Shown here: one piece after another, positions 27,641 to 36,233 of the stretch
Layout: every line of letters starts with the position of its first letter
Numbering within the stretch: the first letter of the stretch is position 1
DNA from: Roseovarius gahaiensis
GTDB lineage: Bacteria; Pseudomonadota; Alphaproteobacteria; Rhodobacterales; Rhodobacteraceae
Assembly (NCBI RefSeq): GCF_011601345.1
Contig: NZ_JAAORB010000008.1
Span: 40,657-104,656, forward strand
Reading direction: 5' to 3'
Length of the DNA stretch: 64,000 bases
Notes under the pieces: model-generated
Told to the model about the DNA's origin: nothing
The model's input: the letters and a program-made list of their open reading frames with translations, nothing else
Databases searched by the model: none
Position numbers and translations under genes: made by a program

Positions 27641-28021
27641 TTGGCTGAGGCACCTGCCAAAATCCGGCTGGACAAATGGCTTTGGCATGCGCGTTTTTTC
27701 AAAACCCGCAGCCTGTCGGCCAAGTTGGTCTCGGGCGGGCATGTGCGGGTCAACCGTGACAAGGTATCAAAACCCGCGCATGCGGTTGCTCCGGGTGACG
27801 TGTTGACCTTTCCACAAGCGCGCGCGACGCGTGTTGTTCGTGTTCTGGCGCTTGGCGAAAGGCGCGGCCCAGCCCCCGAGGCGCAGGCGCTGTATGAAGA
27901 CCTGAGCCCACCAGAGGAGCGGCCAAACGTCCCATCTGCGCCGAAATATGAAGGAAAAGGTCGCCCAACCAAGCGCGATCGGCGCAAACTGGACCTGAAC
28001 CGTCCGGAGACGCTTGATTGA
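27641..28021 (+). CDS. S4-domain RNA-binding protein (Hsp15-like)
   Basis: This 126-residue protein contains an S4 domain at about 8-70 (IRLDKWLWHARFFKTRSLSAKLVSGGHVRVN), as in Hsp15, which rescues stalled 50S subunits. A basic tail follows. The start appears to be TTG at 27641, as no ATG or GTG precedes the domain; a GGGGGCGG stretch lies upstream. It directly follows the Suv3-like gene, suggesting co-transcription. Confidence 0.88.
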   Translation: MAEAPAKIRLDKWLWHARFFKTRSLSAKLVSGGHVRVNRDKVSKPAHAVAPGDVLTFPQARATRVVRVLALGERRGPAPEAQALYEDLSPPEERPNVPSAPKYEGKGRPTKRDRRKLDLNRPETLD

Positions 28022-28073
28022 TCCATGCCGCTGGATTAGGTGAACCGTAAATCCGCTAAGTTGAGAGACCAAG

Positions 28074-28412
28074 ATGACCTACGTCGTGACGGACAACTGC
28101 ATCGCATGCAAATATACCGACTGTGTCGAGGTGTGCCCCGTAGACTGTTTCTACGAAGGGGAAAACATGCTGGTGATCCATCCCGACGAATGCATTGATT
28201 GTGGTGTCTGTGAACCGGAATGCCCCGCTGACGCGATCCGCCCTGACACCGAGCCGGAAATGGAACGGTGGGTTGAATTCAACCGCAAATATTCGGAAAT
28301 GTGGCCGGTCATCATCACCAAGAAAGATCAACTGCCAGATGCAGAAGATCGCGACGGCGAGGCCGGCAAGATGGAAAAATATTTCTCGGAAAAGCCGGGT
28401 GAAGGCGGCTGA
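28074..28412 (+). CDS. fdxA: Seven-iron ferredoxin
   Basis: This 112-residue ferredoxin has two cluster sites. The first is C9, C12/C17, C21 and C25 ([19 protein letters not shown]), holding the [3Fe-4S] type. The second, [12 protein letters not shown], holds [4Fe-4S]. The C-terminal extension with [15 protein letters not shown] is typical of FdxA. It transfers electrons in the cytoplasm, but the partner is not known. It precedes carD in the same direction. Confidence 0.95.
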   Translation: MTYVVTDNCIACKYTDCVEVCPVDCFYEGENMLVIHPDECIDCGVCEPECPADAIRPDTEPEMERWVEFNRKYSEMWPVIITKKDQLPDAEDRDGEAGKMEKYFSEKPGEGG

Positions 28413-28510
28413 TTCGGGTGTGTTGGACCTAGAGAGCCTGACGTTTTAACAGGATCACACATGCAAGGCCTTGGTTTTTATTAACAAACCCGGTGATTCA
28501 TCGTAGGCCA

Positions 28511-28540
28511 CTTCCGAAAGCACGTTTTTTGTGCTATATA
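28511..28540 (+). promoter_or_regulatory. Candidate promoter with overlapping inverted repeat, carD leader
   Basis: CTTCCG and TATATA (28535-28540) are 18 bases apart and could be -35/-10 elements. AGCAC at 28519-28523 and GTGCT at 28531-28535 form an inverted repeat overlapping the -10 edge, a possible operator. The carD ATG is about 150 bases downstream. Confidence 0.4.
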
Positions 28541-28571
28541 GATGTTACAAATGTAGAATGCTGCCAAATAT

Positions 28572-28610
28572 CCATTCCCCACGGCGCCATCGCCGGGATG
28601 GGTATTTTTT
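28572..28610 (+). terminator. Terminator-like hairpin between promoter and carD
   Basis: CCAT pairs with ATGG, CC with GG, and CGGCG (28582-28586) with CGCCG (28591-28595). TATTTTTT follows at 28603-28610. It lies between the candidate promoter and the carD start, so it could be an attenuator, the end of a tiny RNA, or the fdxA terminator. Confidence 0.55.
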
Positions 28611-28691
28611 GGCCTTAAACCATCCGTATGAGGGTTCGCCTTTTGCAGATGGGCTTTGGCTTTGTCCCGCAGCCCTGTGAGGAAGATCTGA

Positions 28692-29201
28692 ATGAGCAAA
28701 GCGAAAAAGCTAGAGTTTCGGCCTAACGATTACGTTGTTTACCCCGCCCATGGTGTGGGGCAAATCGTGTCGATCGAAGAACAGGAAATTGCCGGATTGT
28801 CTCTGGAATTGTTTGTTGTGTCCTTTGAAAAAGACAAGATGACGCTGCGTGTGCCAACAAACAAGGCCACCGAGGTCGGCATGCGGTCACTGTCCAGCCC
28901 TGATGTGGTCTCGAAGGCGATGTCGACATTGAAAGGTAAAGCCAAGGTCAAAAAGGCCATGTGGTCGCGCCGCGCGCAGGAATACGAGCAAAAGATCAAT
29001 TCCGGCGACCTCATCGCGATTGCCGAGGTGGTGCGCGATCTGCACCGCTCGGATGAGCAGCGTGAGCAAAGCTATTCCGAGCGTCAGCTTTATGAAGCCG
29101 CGCTTGAGCGTCTGACCCGTGAGGTGGCCGCTGTCAGCGGTGATGACGAAGTGCAGGCGGCCAAGCAAGTTGATGAGGTTTTGATCTCACGCGCAGCCTG
29201 A
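28692..29201 (+). CDS. carD: CarD/CdnL-family RNA polymerase-binding regulator
   Basis: This 169-residue protein has an N-terminal Tudor-like CarD domain (about 8-65, FRPNDYVVYPAHGVGQIVSIE) that contacts the RNA polymerase beta subunit. A helical C-terminal half follows (WSRRAQEYEQKINSGDLIAIAEVVRDLH) that binds the promoter -10 edge. In alphaproteobacteria the CdnL protein stabilises open complexes at rRNA and housekeeping promoters. It has a long leader of about 150 bases and a perfect terminator at 29226. Confidence 0.95.
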   Translation: MSKAKKLEFRPNDYVVYPAHGVGQIVSIEEQEIAGLSLELFVVSFEKDKMTLRVPTNKATEVGMRSLSSPDVVSKAMSTLKGKAKVKKAMWSRRAQEYEQKINSGDLIAIAEVVRDLHRSDEQREQSYSERQLYEAALERLTREVAAVSGDDEVQAAKQVDEVLISRAA

Positions 29202-29225
29202 CGCGCCACGAGGTTCCATGAACAG

Positions 29226-29258
29226 AAGGCCGCGTCCTGCAAGGCGCGGCCTTTTTTA
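29226..29258 (+). terminator. Terminator of carD
   Basis: AAGGCCGCG at 29226-29234 pairs perfectly with CGCGGCCTT at 29245-29253, followed by a T-run to 29257. It overlaps the stop codon of the convergent cobS gene. Confidence 0.9.
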
Positions 29259-30017
29259 GTGCAGCATCAACAGTGAAAACAGAACCGCGATTTCAGAAAG
29301 TTGTTGCGCCGCCCCAAGGATATCGCCGGTTTGGCCACCAATTTTCTTGCTGGCAAGGAACGCGATGGCGATGGCCGCCAACCCGCTGCATATGACGGCC
29401 CACAGCCCGACCCAACCAAGAAGCAGCACAGACACCAAAAACGCAATGCACAGACCGACAGCCGCCGTGGTGGCCGAGGGGCGCCCCGTTCTGTGCGACA
29501 AGCCGGAGGCGCGCGCGTTTGGCAGTGCTGCCATCAGCGCGGGCATCATGGCACGCGACGCCACGGCACCTGACAATATGGCCGCAAAACCAAAACCTTG
29601 GCCGAGATCAAACAACAGCCACAAGGCCGCCCAACGGGCCGCAAAGCTGAACAGCAGGGCCAATACCCCATAGCTGCCGATATGGCTGTCTTTCATGATC
29701 TCCAAGCGGCGCGCCGCATCCCATCCGCCCCAAAGGCCATCGGCGCTGTCGGCGATCCCGTCTTCATGCATAGCCCCGGTTAAAAAAACCAGAACAAACA
29801 ACGAAATCAATGCATTGATGGGGCTTGGTAGTCCAAGGGAATTGGCCATAAGCCCGGTGAAACCGGCCACCCCGCCGATGACCAAACCGACCAAGGGAAA
29901 GGCCCAAGCGGCCTGCGCCGTGCGGTCAAAACCCGACACATGCACCGGTAGGCGCGTCAGTAATGCAAGGGCCAAGGGGAAATCCCGCGCGCAAACAAGA
30001 GGTTGGTCGTTTTTCAT
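29256..30017 (-). CDS. cobS: Adenosylcobinamide-GDP ribazoletransferase (cobalamin synthase)
   Basis: This 253-residue polytopic membrane enzyme joins adenosylcobinamide-GDP to alpha-ribazole, the last assembly step of cobalamin. Marks are LTRLPV near the start, [35 protein letters not shown] (the acidic metal site) and [10 protein letters not shown] near the end. The start is taken as the ATG at 30017; the longer frame from 30116 runs through the divergent cobT start region. Confidence 0.94.
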   Translation of the reverse strand: MKNDQPLVCARDFPLALALLTRLPVHVSGFDRTAQAAWAFPLVGLVIGGVAGFTGLMANSLGLPSPINALISLFVLVFLTGAMHEDGIADSADGLWGGWDAARRLEIMKDSHIGSYGVLALLFSFAARWAALWLLFDLGQGFGFAAILSGAVASRAMMPALMAALPNARASGLSHRTGRPSATTAAVGLCIAFLVSVLLLGWVGLWAVICSGLAAIAIAFLASKKIGGQTGDILGAAQQLSEIAVLFSLLMLH

Positions 30018-30099
30018 CAGCTTCGGGCCTTTTTCGGCTGCGACCGGTGCCCCGCCTGCGTTACATGGGAGCGAGCCCGGCATGCAATGGGGAACGCGA

Positions 30100-31116
30100 A
30101 TGCGCCAAGATTTCACGACACTATCTGAGTTTTCCGAGATACTTCAACAGCTTCCCGCATTTGATCGTGCCGCGCAGGACGCGGCCCAAGCGCGGAATGG
30201 GCAGTTGACCAAACCCCTTGGTGCGCTTGGTCGGCTTGAGGATTTGGCGGCATGGTATTGCGGCTGGCGCAGTGATCCACAGCCCAGCATCTCGACCCCG
30301 CAAGTCATCGTTTTCGCGGGCAATCACGGCGTAACGGCTCAAGGCGTCAGCGCCTTTCCTGCCGAAGTCACCGCGCAGATGGTCGCCAATTTTCAAGCCG
30401 GGGGCGCGGCGGTCAACCAGTTGGCCAAGTCGGTCGGGGCGCGGATGGATGTGCACGCCTTGGCGTTGGACAGGCCAACCCATGATATCACACAAGGTCC
30501 GGCGATGAGCGAAAGCGATTTTGTCGAGGCGTTGGGCGTGGGGTGGCACGCTGTTGATCCCAAGGCGGATGTGCTTGTGGTTGGCGAGATGGGGATCGGC
30601 AACACCACCAGCGCATCGGCGATTGCCGCGGCGTTGTTCGGGGGCGCAGCCGAGGAGTGGACCGGGCGTGGCACCGGTGTTGAGGGGGGCGCGCTAACCC
30701 ACAAGGCTGCGGTGGTCGCACGCGCAGTCGCGGTCAACGCGGATTGTAAAAGCAACGGCCTAGAGGTGTTGCGCTGCCTTGGCGGGCGCGAGTTGGCAGC
30801 GATGGCGGGGGCGATGGTGCGGGCGCGTCTTTTGCGGATTCCATTGATACTAGATGGTTTTATCTGCACAGCGGCGGCGGCGTGCCTACATGCGGCACGG
30901 CGCGACGCGTTGGACCATACGGTTGCAGGCCACGTCAGCGCCGAGGTGGGGCACGCGAAGATACTGAAGCACCTGAACAAAGATCCCATCCTGTCGCTGG
31001 ACATGCGGTTGGGCGAAGGATCCGGCGGGGCCTTGGCTATCGCGGTTTTGCAAGGCGCGGTGGCGTGTCATTCAGGCATGGCAACATTCGCTGAGGCCGG
31101 TGTCAGCGACGCCTGA
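30100..31116 (+). CDS. cobT: Nicotinate-nucleotide-dimethylbenzimidazole phosphoribosyltransferase
   Basis: This 338-residue enzyme makes alpha-ribazole phosphate for the lower ligand of cobalamin. Family marks are [47 protein letters not shown] and the C-terminal [29 protein letters not shown]. The ATG at 30100 has GGGGA 6 bases upstream; an ATG at 30082 is also in frame. It is divergent from cobS with 82 bases between, and no cobalamin riboswitch fits in that gap. Confidence 0.94.
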   Translation: MRQDFTTLSEFSEILQQLPAFDRAAQDAAQARNGQLTKPLGALGRLEDLAAWYCGWRSDPQPSISTPQVIVFAGNHGVTAQGVSAFPAEVTAQMVANFQAGGAAVNQLAKSVGARMDVHALALDRPTHDITQGPAMSESDFVEALGVGWHAVDPKADVLVVGEMGIGNTTSASAIAAALFGGAAEEWTGRGTGVEGGALTHKAAVVARAVAVNADCKSNGLEVLRCLGGRELAAMAGAMVRARLLRIPLILDGFICTAAAACLHAARRDALDHTVAGHVSAEVGHAKILKHLNKDPILSLDMRLGEGSGGALAIAVLQGAVACHSGMATFAEAGVSDA

Positions 31117-31186
31117 CGACTGAAAAACCGTGTTGTGCGTGTGACGCGCTTTTGTGAACCCCTATTTGTGACCGCTGCGGCGCAAC

Positions 31187-33103
31187 TTAACCTTTGGTGC
31201 TATCGGCTTGGTCGTCAATGGTTTCCTCCAGTTGCGACAACAGCATTGTCTGAAGTTCGTTCTCAAGCTCTTTCGCGCGGGCGATGTAGGCCTTGTTTTC
31301 GATCGTGGGGGTATCTGGATCCCACAGCGCGGCCAGATCGCGGACAGATTGCCTGTCGTGGCGGTAAAAGGTTTTTTCCAGCTCGGCGGCCTCAAACTCG
31401 GTCAACCCCATGTTTTCCAGAACATAGCGCCCGGCGCGCATCGAGCTGTCGAACAACTCGCGCACGATGTCATTGGCCCCGGCTTTGTAGAGGCGGAACA
31501 CATGGGTGCGGTCGCGGGCGCGCGCAACAATGTGCAGCCCAGGGTTCTCACGTCGGGCAAAGGCCACAAGGCGGGTTGTGGCTTCGGGATTGTCCAAAGC
31601 CGCGACCAGCACCTTGGCCTTGTGCAAGCCGGCCGCGTTCAGCAATTCGGGGCGGGTCGGATCGCCGAAGAACCCTTTGACCCCGAACCGGCGCATGCGC
31701 TGAATGGCCGCCAGATCGTGATCAAGGACAACGGTGTTGAATCCGCTGGACCGGACCAGACGGTTGACCACCTGACCGAAGCGGCCAATGCCCGCGATGA
31801 TCACCGGCGCCTGTTCGTCGATCTGGTCAGGTTCCAGTTGTTCGACGGTGTCTTCCATCCGGTTGGACAGCCAATCGTAAAGGATAAACAATAGCGGCGT
31901 GATCAGCATGGTCAGCGCCACCACCAACAACAGCATTTCGGTCAGCTGAGCCGGCAGCACGTTTTGCTGTGCCGAGAAAGAAATCAGGACAAACCCAAAC
32001 TCGCCTGCCTGTGCCAAGGATAATGTGAATAGCCAAAGGTTTCGCCCGGTCAAGCCAAAGGCCCGTCCAAGACCATATAAAATCAGCCCCTTGAGCAGGA
32101 TCACCGCCAGCGCGAAACCCAGCACTGCGAATGTATCACGCGCCAGAACCGAAAAATTGATGCCCGCGCCCACAGTGATAAAAAAAAGGCCCAGAAGAAG
32201 GCTTTTGAAAGGGGCGATATCGCTTTCCATCTCGTGGCGGAATTCCGAGTTGGCCAGAACCACACCCGCCAGAAACGCTCCAAGCGCCGGGGACAGCCCG
32301 ACCAAGCTCATCACCGCGGAAATGCCGACGACGATCAGCAGGGCCAGTGCAGTGTACATTTCGCGCAGGCGGGCGGCGTGGATATAGCGAAATACCGGAT
32401 TGATCAGATAAATCCCGGCCAAGATGATGGCGCCCACGGCCGCCAGCGTCATCAGCGTGACGCCCCATCCCGGCAGGCTGTCAATAAAGGTGGTCGCGAC
32501 CTCATGTGCGCCGTTGGCTTGATAGCTATCAATGCTGGTTTGCCCCATGCGGTCCAGCGTGTCCGACAGAACCTTGTCGGGGGATTTGGGCAGCGCCAGC
32601 AGCGGCAAAAGCGCCAGCATGGGGATAACGGCGATATCCTGCGTCAAGAGCACCGAAAAAGACGACCGCCCGCCACCGGTTTGCATCAGCCCTTTTTCGG
32701 ACAGGGTTTGCAGCACGATCGCGGTCGAGGACAGGGCAAAGATCATCCCAACCGCAAAAGCCATGCCGACGGGAAGGCCAAACCCCATGGCCACGGCCAT
32801 AACGAGCAGTGTCGTCAGGGAAATCTGCAACCCGCCCAAGCCCAGCAGTCGATGGCGCATATCCCATAACGCACGCGGCTCAAGCTCTAACCCGATCAGG
32901 AACAGCATCATCACAACACCGAATTCGGCGAAGTGCTGTAGCTCAAGCGTTTCGTGGCCCCCGACAAGTCCCAAGATCGGGCCAATCACAATGCCAGCAG
33001 CCAGATAGCCCAGAACCGAGCCGAGCCCCAAACGCGCGGCCAAGGGCACCGCGATCACCGCAGCGGCCAGAAAAATTGACGCCTGAAACAGGAAACCTTC
33101 CAT
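31187..33103 (-). CDS. CPA2-family cation:proton antiporter with RCK domain (Kef type)
   Basis: This 638-residue protein has about twelve membrane helices (residues 1-385), including GLELEPRALWDMRHRLLGLGG and FLAGVVLANSEFRHEMESDIAPFKSLLLGLFF. A cytoplasmic TrkA-N/RCK domain follows (about 410-530, VIIAGIGRFGQVVNRLV). It resembles glutathione-gated potassium efflux systems KefB/KefC. No ancillary KefF/KefG gene adjoins it. The start ATG at 33103 begins MEGFLFQASIFLAAA; the extra 33 residues of the longer frame are unlike the family. Confidence 0.9.
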   Translation of the reverse strand: MEGFLFQASIFLAAAVIAVPLAARLGLGSVLGYLAAGIVIGPILGLVGGHETLELQHFAEFGVVMMLFLIGLELEPRALWDMRHRLLGLGGLQISLTTLLVMAVAMGFGLPVGMAFAVGMIFALSSTAIVLQTLSEKGLMQTGGGRSSFSVLLTQDIAVIPMLALLPLLALPKSPDKVLSDTLDRMGQTSIDSYQANGAHEVATTFIDSLPGWGVTLMTLAAVGAIILAGIYLINPVFRYIHAARLREMYTALALLIVVGISAVMSLVGLSPALGAFLAGVVLANSEFRHEMESDIAPFKSLLLGLFFITVGAGINFSVLARDTFAVLGFALAVILLKGLILYGLGRAFGLTGRNLWLFTLSLAQAGEFGFVLISFSAQQNVLPAQLTEMLLLVVALTMLITPLLFILYDWLSNRMEDTVEQLEPDQIDEQAPVIIAGIGRFGQVVNRLVRSSGFNTVVLDHDLAAIQRMRRFGVKGFFGDPTRPELLNAAGLHKAKVLVAALDNPEATTRLVAFARRENPGLHIVARARDRTHVFRLYKAGANDIVRELFDSSMRAGRYVLENMGLTEFEAAELEKTFYRHDRQSVRDLAALWDPDTPTIENKAYIARAKELENELQTMLLSQLEETIDDQADSTKG

Positions 33104-33246
33104 TCGGGGTGTGCCTTGCCTGTTGAATTTGCATGAGGGGCAGATGCCTGCGGCATAGGGTACGGCGCGACTGTGACAGTCGCAATGCGCAGCAGCGCCC
33201 AAAGACCATTTTTAGCAGGGATGTGGCAGCGGTGCTAAGCGGGCCT

Positions 33247-35670
33247 TTAGCCGCGCGGCATCCGCAAAACGATGTTGCGGCCGCGTTTTTGATAGCGCAG
33301 TTCGCCGTCGCCGATGGCGGCCACTTGCCCGCCATCCAGACGGTCACCGACCTTGACCTTTTTATAGCGTCCATTGGACAGCCGCACCAAGGCGCGCCGG
33401 TTGGAGGGGCTGCCATAAACGCCGATCAGGTTGACCTGCCGCAAGGCGATCTGATTTTTCTCGGTGGCAGCGCGGGCCACGGTTGTGGTGGTGGGCGCGC
33501 TTGGCGTGACCTTTTGCGACGGGCTGACAGGCGCACTGCGCGCGGCCTGAGTGGCACGGGCGACGACACGGTCAAAATCACGCGGACGCTGATTGGGTTT
33601 AAGCGAGGCGCGCACCGCTTGGGCGGTTGCGGTCTCGAAGGAGTCTGGTGGCGTTTGCACGGCTTCGGCCAAGGCGGCGGCCACGGCATCGCTGTCGGTG
33701 TCTGAGGTGTCGCTGGTGTCTTGGATTGCGGCCATCGCGGCCTCTTGCGCGCTTTCGGGGCGCAGGCGCGGGCGCAGTGAGGCCAGTTCGGTTCGTGTGC
33801 GACCGCCCGATCCCAACAAACCGCGTTCGTTTTGCTCACTCAGATTATCGGGGCGCAGGCGGGGGCGGACGCCCATCAGGCGCAGCACCTCTTCTGTTGG
33901 CAAGTCCGAGACAACCGCCTCGGGGCGGTCTGGCAATTGCGGCGGCGTCAGCGGGGGAGCCCCGGCATAGACGCGCACGCCCTGCGGTGTCAGCGCGCCT
34001 TCGGCGGTTGCGATGACCATCCCACGCTCATCGACACGAAACTGGGTGCCGGCGGCGGGCGGGCGGCCCGGTGTATCGGGGCGCGTGTCCGGCACAGTCT
34101 TGGCGATGTCGGGCAGGGCCACGGCATCGACGGGCTTCACCTCTGGGTCGATCGAGGTCTGATAAAAATCGTCAAGTGTCAGGATCGTCGGAGCCGTTGG
34201 CGCCTTGGGTGCGATTTGCCAAATGCCCGTGGCGGCGTATCGCGCGCGGGCTTCATCCGGGGTCGGTGCCGCCGTCGGGATTTGGGCAGGCGGGCTGACG
34301 GAGGGCTCAGGATCGGGTGACGGTTCGGTGTCCTTGGCGGGCGCAGGGGGCGGTGTTTCTTGCGGGGGATCGACGATATCGGGCGTTGCTGCGATTTGGG
34401 GGCTGTCCTCGCCCCGCAGCAGCCGTGCAATGCCGTCATCCATGAAAACCGAGGCCCATGCCGCTACCCCTAGCAAAAACAGCAGCAGCAATCCTGTCAG
34501 CAAAAGCCCGAGGTAGCGCGGTTTGCCCCGCACGGCGGCTGTGTCGCGCGCTCCGAAAATGGTCATCCGCTGTTTTTCATCCTGCGGGGGGGCTGGCACG
34601 GTGGGTTGTGGCGCGCTCAGCGTGGCGTCACGGCGGGTAAAAAAGGACGACACGGCCGAGCTGTGCGCGGTTTCCGGCGCGGGCCCGTCGTCGGCGGTAT
34701 CGCTTTCGTCGGCATCCAGTGATGCGGTGAGCGAGGCGGCCAGATCTGCCACTTCCGTGTCAGACATGGCGTCTTTGGGCTCACCTGTCCCCGAGGCCGC
34801 CGGCGTATCGGCGTCCGGGGTTGGGGCGTTTCGGGCAACGCCATCCAGCCGCGGGGTGGATAGGGTCAGGTCTTCGTCGCGGCGGGCGCGGATCGACCGG
34901 AACGCGGCGGCCGGAGCGTCCGTGGCACTGTCCGGGGTGGTGGGGTCGACGTCAGCGACCGTGTCGGGCTGCGCCTTGGTGGGGGCATCCTTGGCACTAT
35001 CGCTGGCGTCTGCCTGTGCTGTCAGGTCGGGCGCGTCCTCAGGTGTGCGGTTTGCGTCCGGTGTTTGGGATGCTTCGTCCTCTGGCGGTGTTGGGGCGCT
35101 GTCTTGTGGTTCGGGTGTCGGCGCGGGGCCGACAACGTGCACCGGAGTGGTATCGCGTTCAACGCTGTCGCCGTCGGTCAGGTGGCGGGCGACATGCGCC
35201 GCCTCTCCGAACCAAGGTTCGCCGATAAACTTGCCATCGGCGGGGCGGGCGACAAAACTGACCGGGTTGAACCCGTGGGTGTCGGCAAAGGCTTCGGCCT
35301 CGTCCAGCGTTTCGCGCGCCACGGCGGCCACATGAACCTGACCGGCCTCAAGCGACCAGTCATAGGCCAGATCGTCCAGCGCGTAGGGCGTGGCACCGTC
35401 CAGATGATCGCGGACGGCTTGAATCAGCGCCTCACCGCTGGCGCCGTGGCCATTGAATGTCAGGTATTTGATTTGCGCGTCGGGAATTACCAGCTTGGAT
35501 AGCATCGGCCCCTTGGCCAGCGCCAAGCCCTTGTCGCGCAGCGCCGCCAGATCGGCATCAAGATCGGGCGTGTCCAACGCAATCTCGCCCACATCATGCC
35601 AGCCGGAAAAGGCACGATGCAAAAGGCCGATGCCGTCGAAAGAAAGCGTGAGGGCAAAATTTGGTTTCAT
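33247..35670 (-). CDS. Large single-pass protein with PilM/GspL-like start and PilP-like end
   Basis: This 807-residue protein has four visible parts. Residues 1-165 resemble the actin-like PilM/GspL cytoplasmic fold (ALTLSFDGIGLLHR, LSKLVIPDAQIKYLTFNG). Residues 180-380 are low-complexity, rich in Pro, Asp, Ala and Thr. A single membrane helix lies at about 387-409. A long Pro-rich periplasmic part carries RPRLRP repeats. The last 70 residues (VNLIGVYGSPSNRRALVRLSNGRYKKVKVGD) resemble PilP/GspC domains of type IV pilus and type II secretion inner-membrane platforms. No other pilus or secretion gene is near. Function is unknown; such proteins are usually called hypothetical in Rhodobacteraceae. 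Confidence 0.7.
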   Translation of the reverse strand: MKPNFALTLSFDGIGLLHRAFSGWHDVGEIALDTPDLDADLAALRDKGLALAKGPMLSKLVIPDAQIKYLTFNGHGASGEALIQAVRDHLDGATPYALDDLAYDWSLEAGQVHVAAVARETLDEAEAFADTHGFNPVSFVARPADGKFIGEPWFGEAAHVARHLTDGDSVERDTTPVHVVGPAPTPEPQDSAPTPPEDEASQTPDANRTPEDAPDLTAQADASDSAKDAPTKAQPDTVADVDPTTPDSATDAPAAAFRSIRARRDEDLTLSTPRLDGVARNAPTPDADTPAASGTGEPKDAMSDTEVADLAASLTASLDADESDTADDGPAPETAHSSAVSSFFTRRDATLSAPQPTVPAPPQDEKQRMTIFGARDTAAVRGKPRYLGLLLTGLLLLFLLGVAAWASVFMDDGIARLLRGEDSPQIAATPDIVDPPQETPPPAPAKDTEPSPDPEPSVSPPAQIPTAAPTPDEARARYAATGIWQIAPKAPTAPTILTLDDFYQTSIDPEVKPVDAVALPDIAKTVPDTRPDTPGRPPAAGTQFRVDERGMVIATAEGALTPQGVRVYAGAPPLTPPQLPDRPEAVVSDLPTEEVLRLMGVRPRLRPDNLSEQNERGLLGSGGRTRTELASLRPRLRPESAQEAAMAAIQDTSDTSDTDSDAVAAALAEAVQTPPDSFETATAQAVRASLKPNQRPRDFDRVVARATQAARSAPVSPSQKVTPSAPTTTTVARAATEKNQIALRQVNLIGVYGSPSNRRALVRLSNGRYKKVKVGDRLDGGQVAAIGDGELRYQKRGRNIVLRMPRG

Positions 35671-35939
35671 GCGTATTGTTCTAACACTCGCCAAGACCAT
35701 GCGGGAGTCGCCTCCTGCAGTTGCTTGATTCTACAGCAGCATGCCGCCGAGGCAAAGGGTTGAAGCGACGTAAAATAAGATGCCTAGGTGTCAACCCTGT
35801 AGGGAGCGCATTCCTGCCGAGCGCGACGATCCAGACACCTCCGCAGGGGGCGCATTCACTGCGCACCAACCAACCCCATTGCACGGCGCGGAATCGAGGC
35901 GCGTCGCGCCGCCGCGCCAAAGCCACCGCGCTTTTGCAC

Positions 35940-36115
35940 AATGAGCTGCGCCACCGACGGGCCGCGGCGCGGCGATCCAGCCTTTGTGCTGTAGCACTTT
36001 ATCGCAGCCACTGGCGCGCGACGTTCAAGCTCCGGTCTCAAACCAGCCCAATCGCCGGGCCGAAGGGGCGGCCCGTCGATGGCGCAGCGGCCTGCGGCCT
36101 TGATTCCGCGCCAGC
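35940..36115 (-). repeat. Dispersed intergenic repeat, copy A
   Basis: The 560 bases between 35671 and 36233 hold no convincing gene. Bases 35940-36115 read in reverse match 47387-47560 clearly, with blocks such as GCGATTGGGCTG, GATAAAGTGCTA and GGATCAAGGCCG/GAATCAAGGCCG, and roughly four in five bases identical by eye. The minus-strand frame through it encodes a peptide (GDWAGLRPELERRAPVAAIKC) resembling one in copy B (GDWADLGAPLEGRAQVVGIKC). This reflects the DNA similarity rather than a proven gene. Confidence 0.7.
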
Positions 36116-36176
36116 GCGCCCTGACCCAAACCCCATGCCCTGTTGATCCGCTGGCCGCGCCGCCTTGGGTCCACAG

Positions 36177-36206
36177 CAAAACGGGCCCCGAAATGCTCGG
36201 AGCCCG
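36177..36206 (-). terminator. Terminator of metY
   Basis: On the minus strand CGGGCTCCGA pairs over 10 bases (one G-T) with TCGGGGCCCG and is followed by TTTTG. It lies 28 bases after the metY stop. Confidence 0.75.
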
Positions 36207-36233
36207 CTTGTCGGTCAAACTTTGTGAACCTGT

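Noticed and set aside
30018..30099. Cobalamin riboswitch between cobS and cobT.
   Set aside because: The gap of 82 bases is too short and lacks the B12-box core; the only such element found is at 55150.
35856..36218. Minus-strand frame of 120 codons in the gap before metY taken as a gene.
   Set aside because: It has no ribosome site and its resemblance to the frame at 47278-47508 is explained by the shared DNA repeat.
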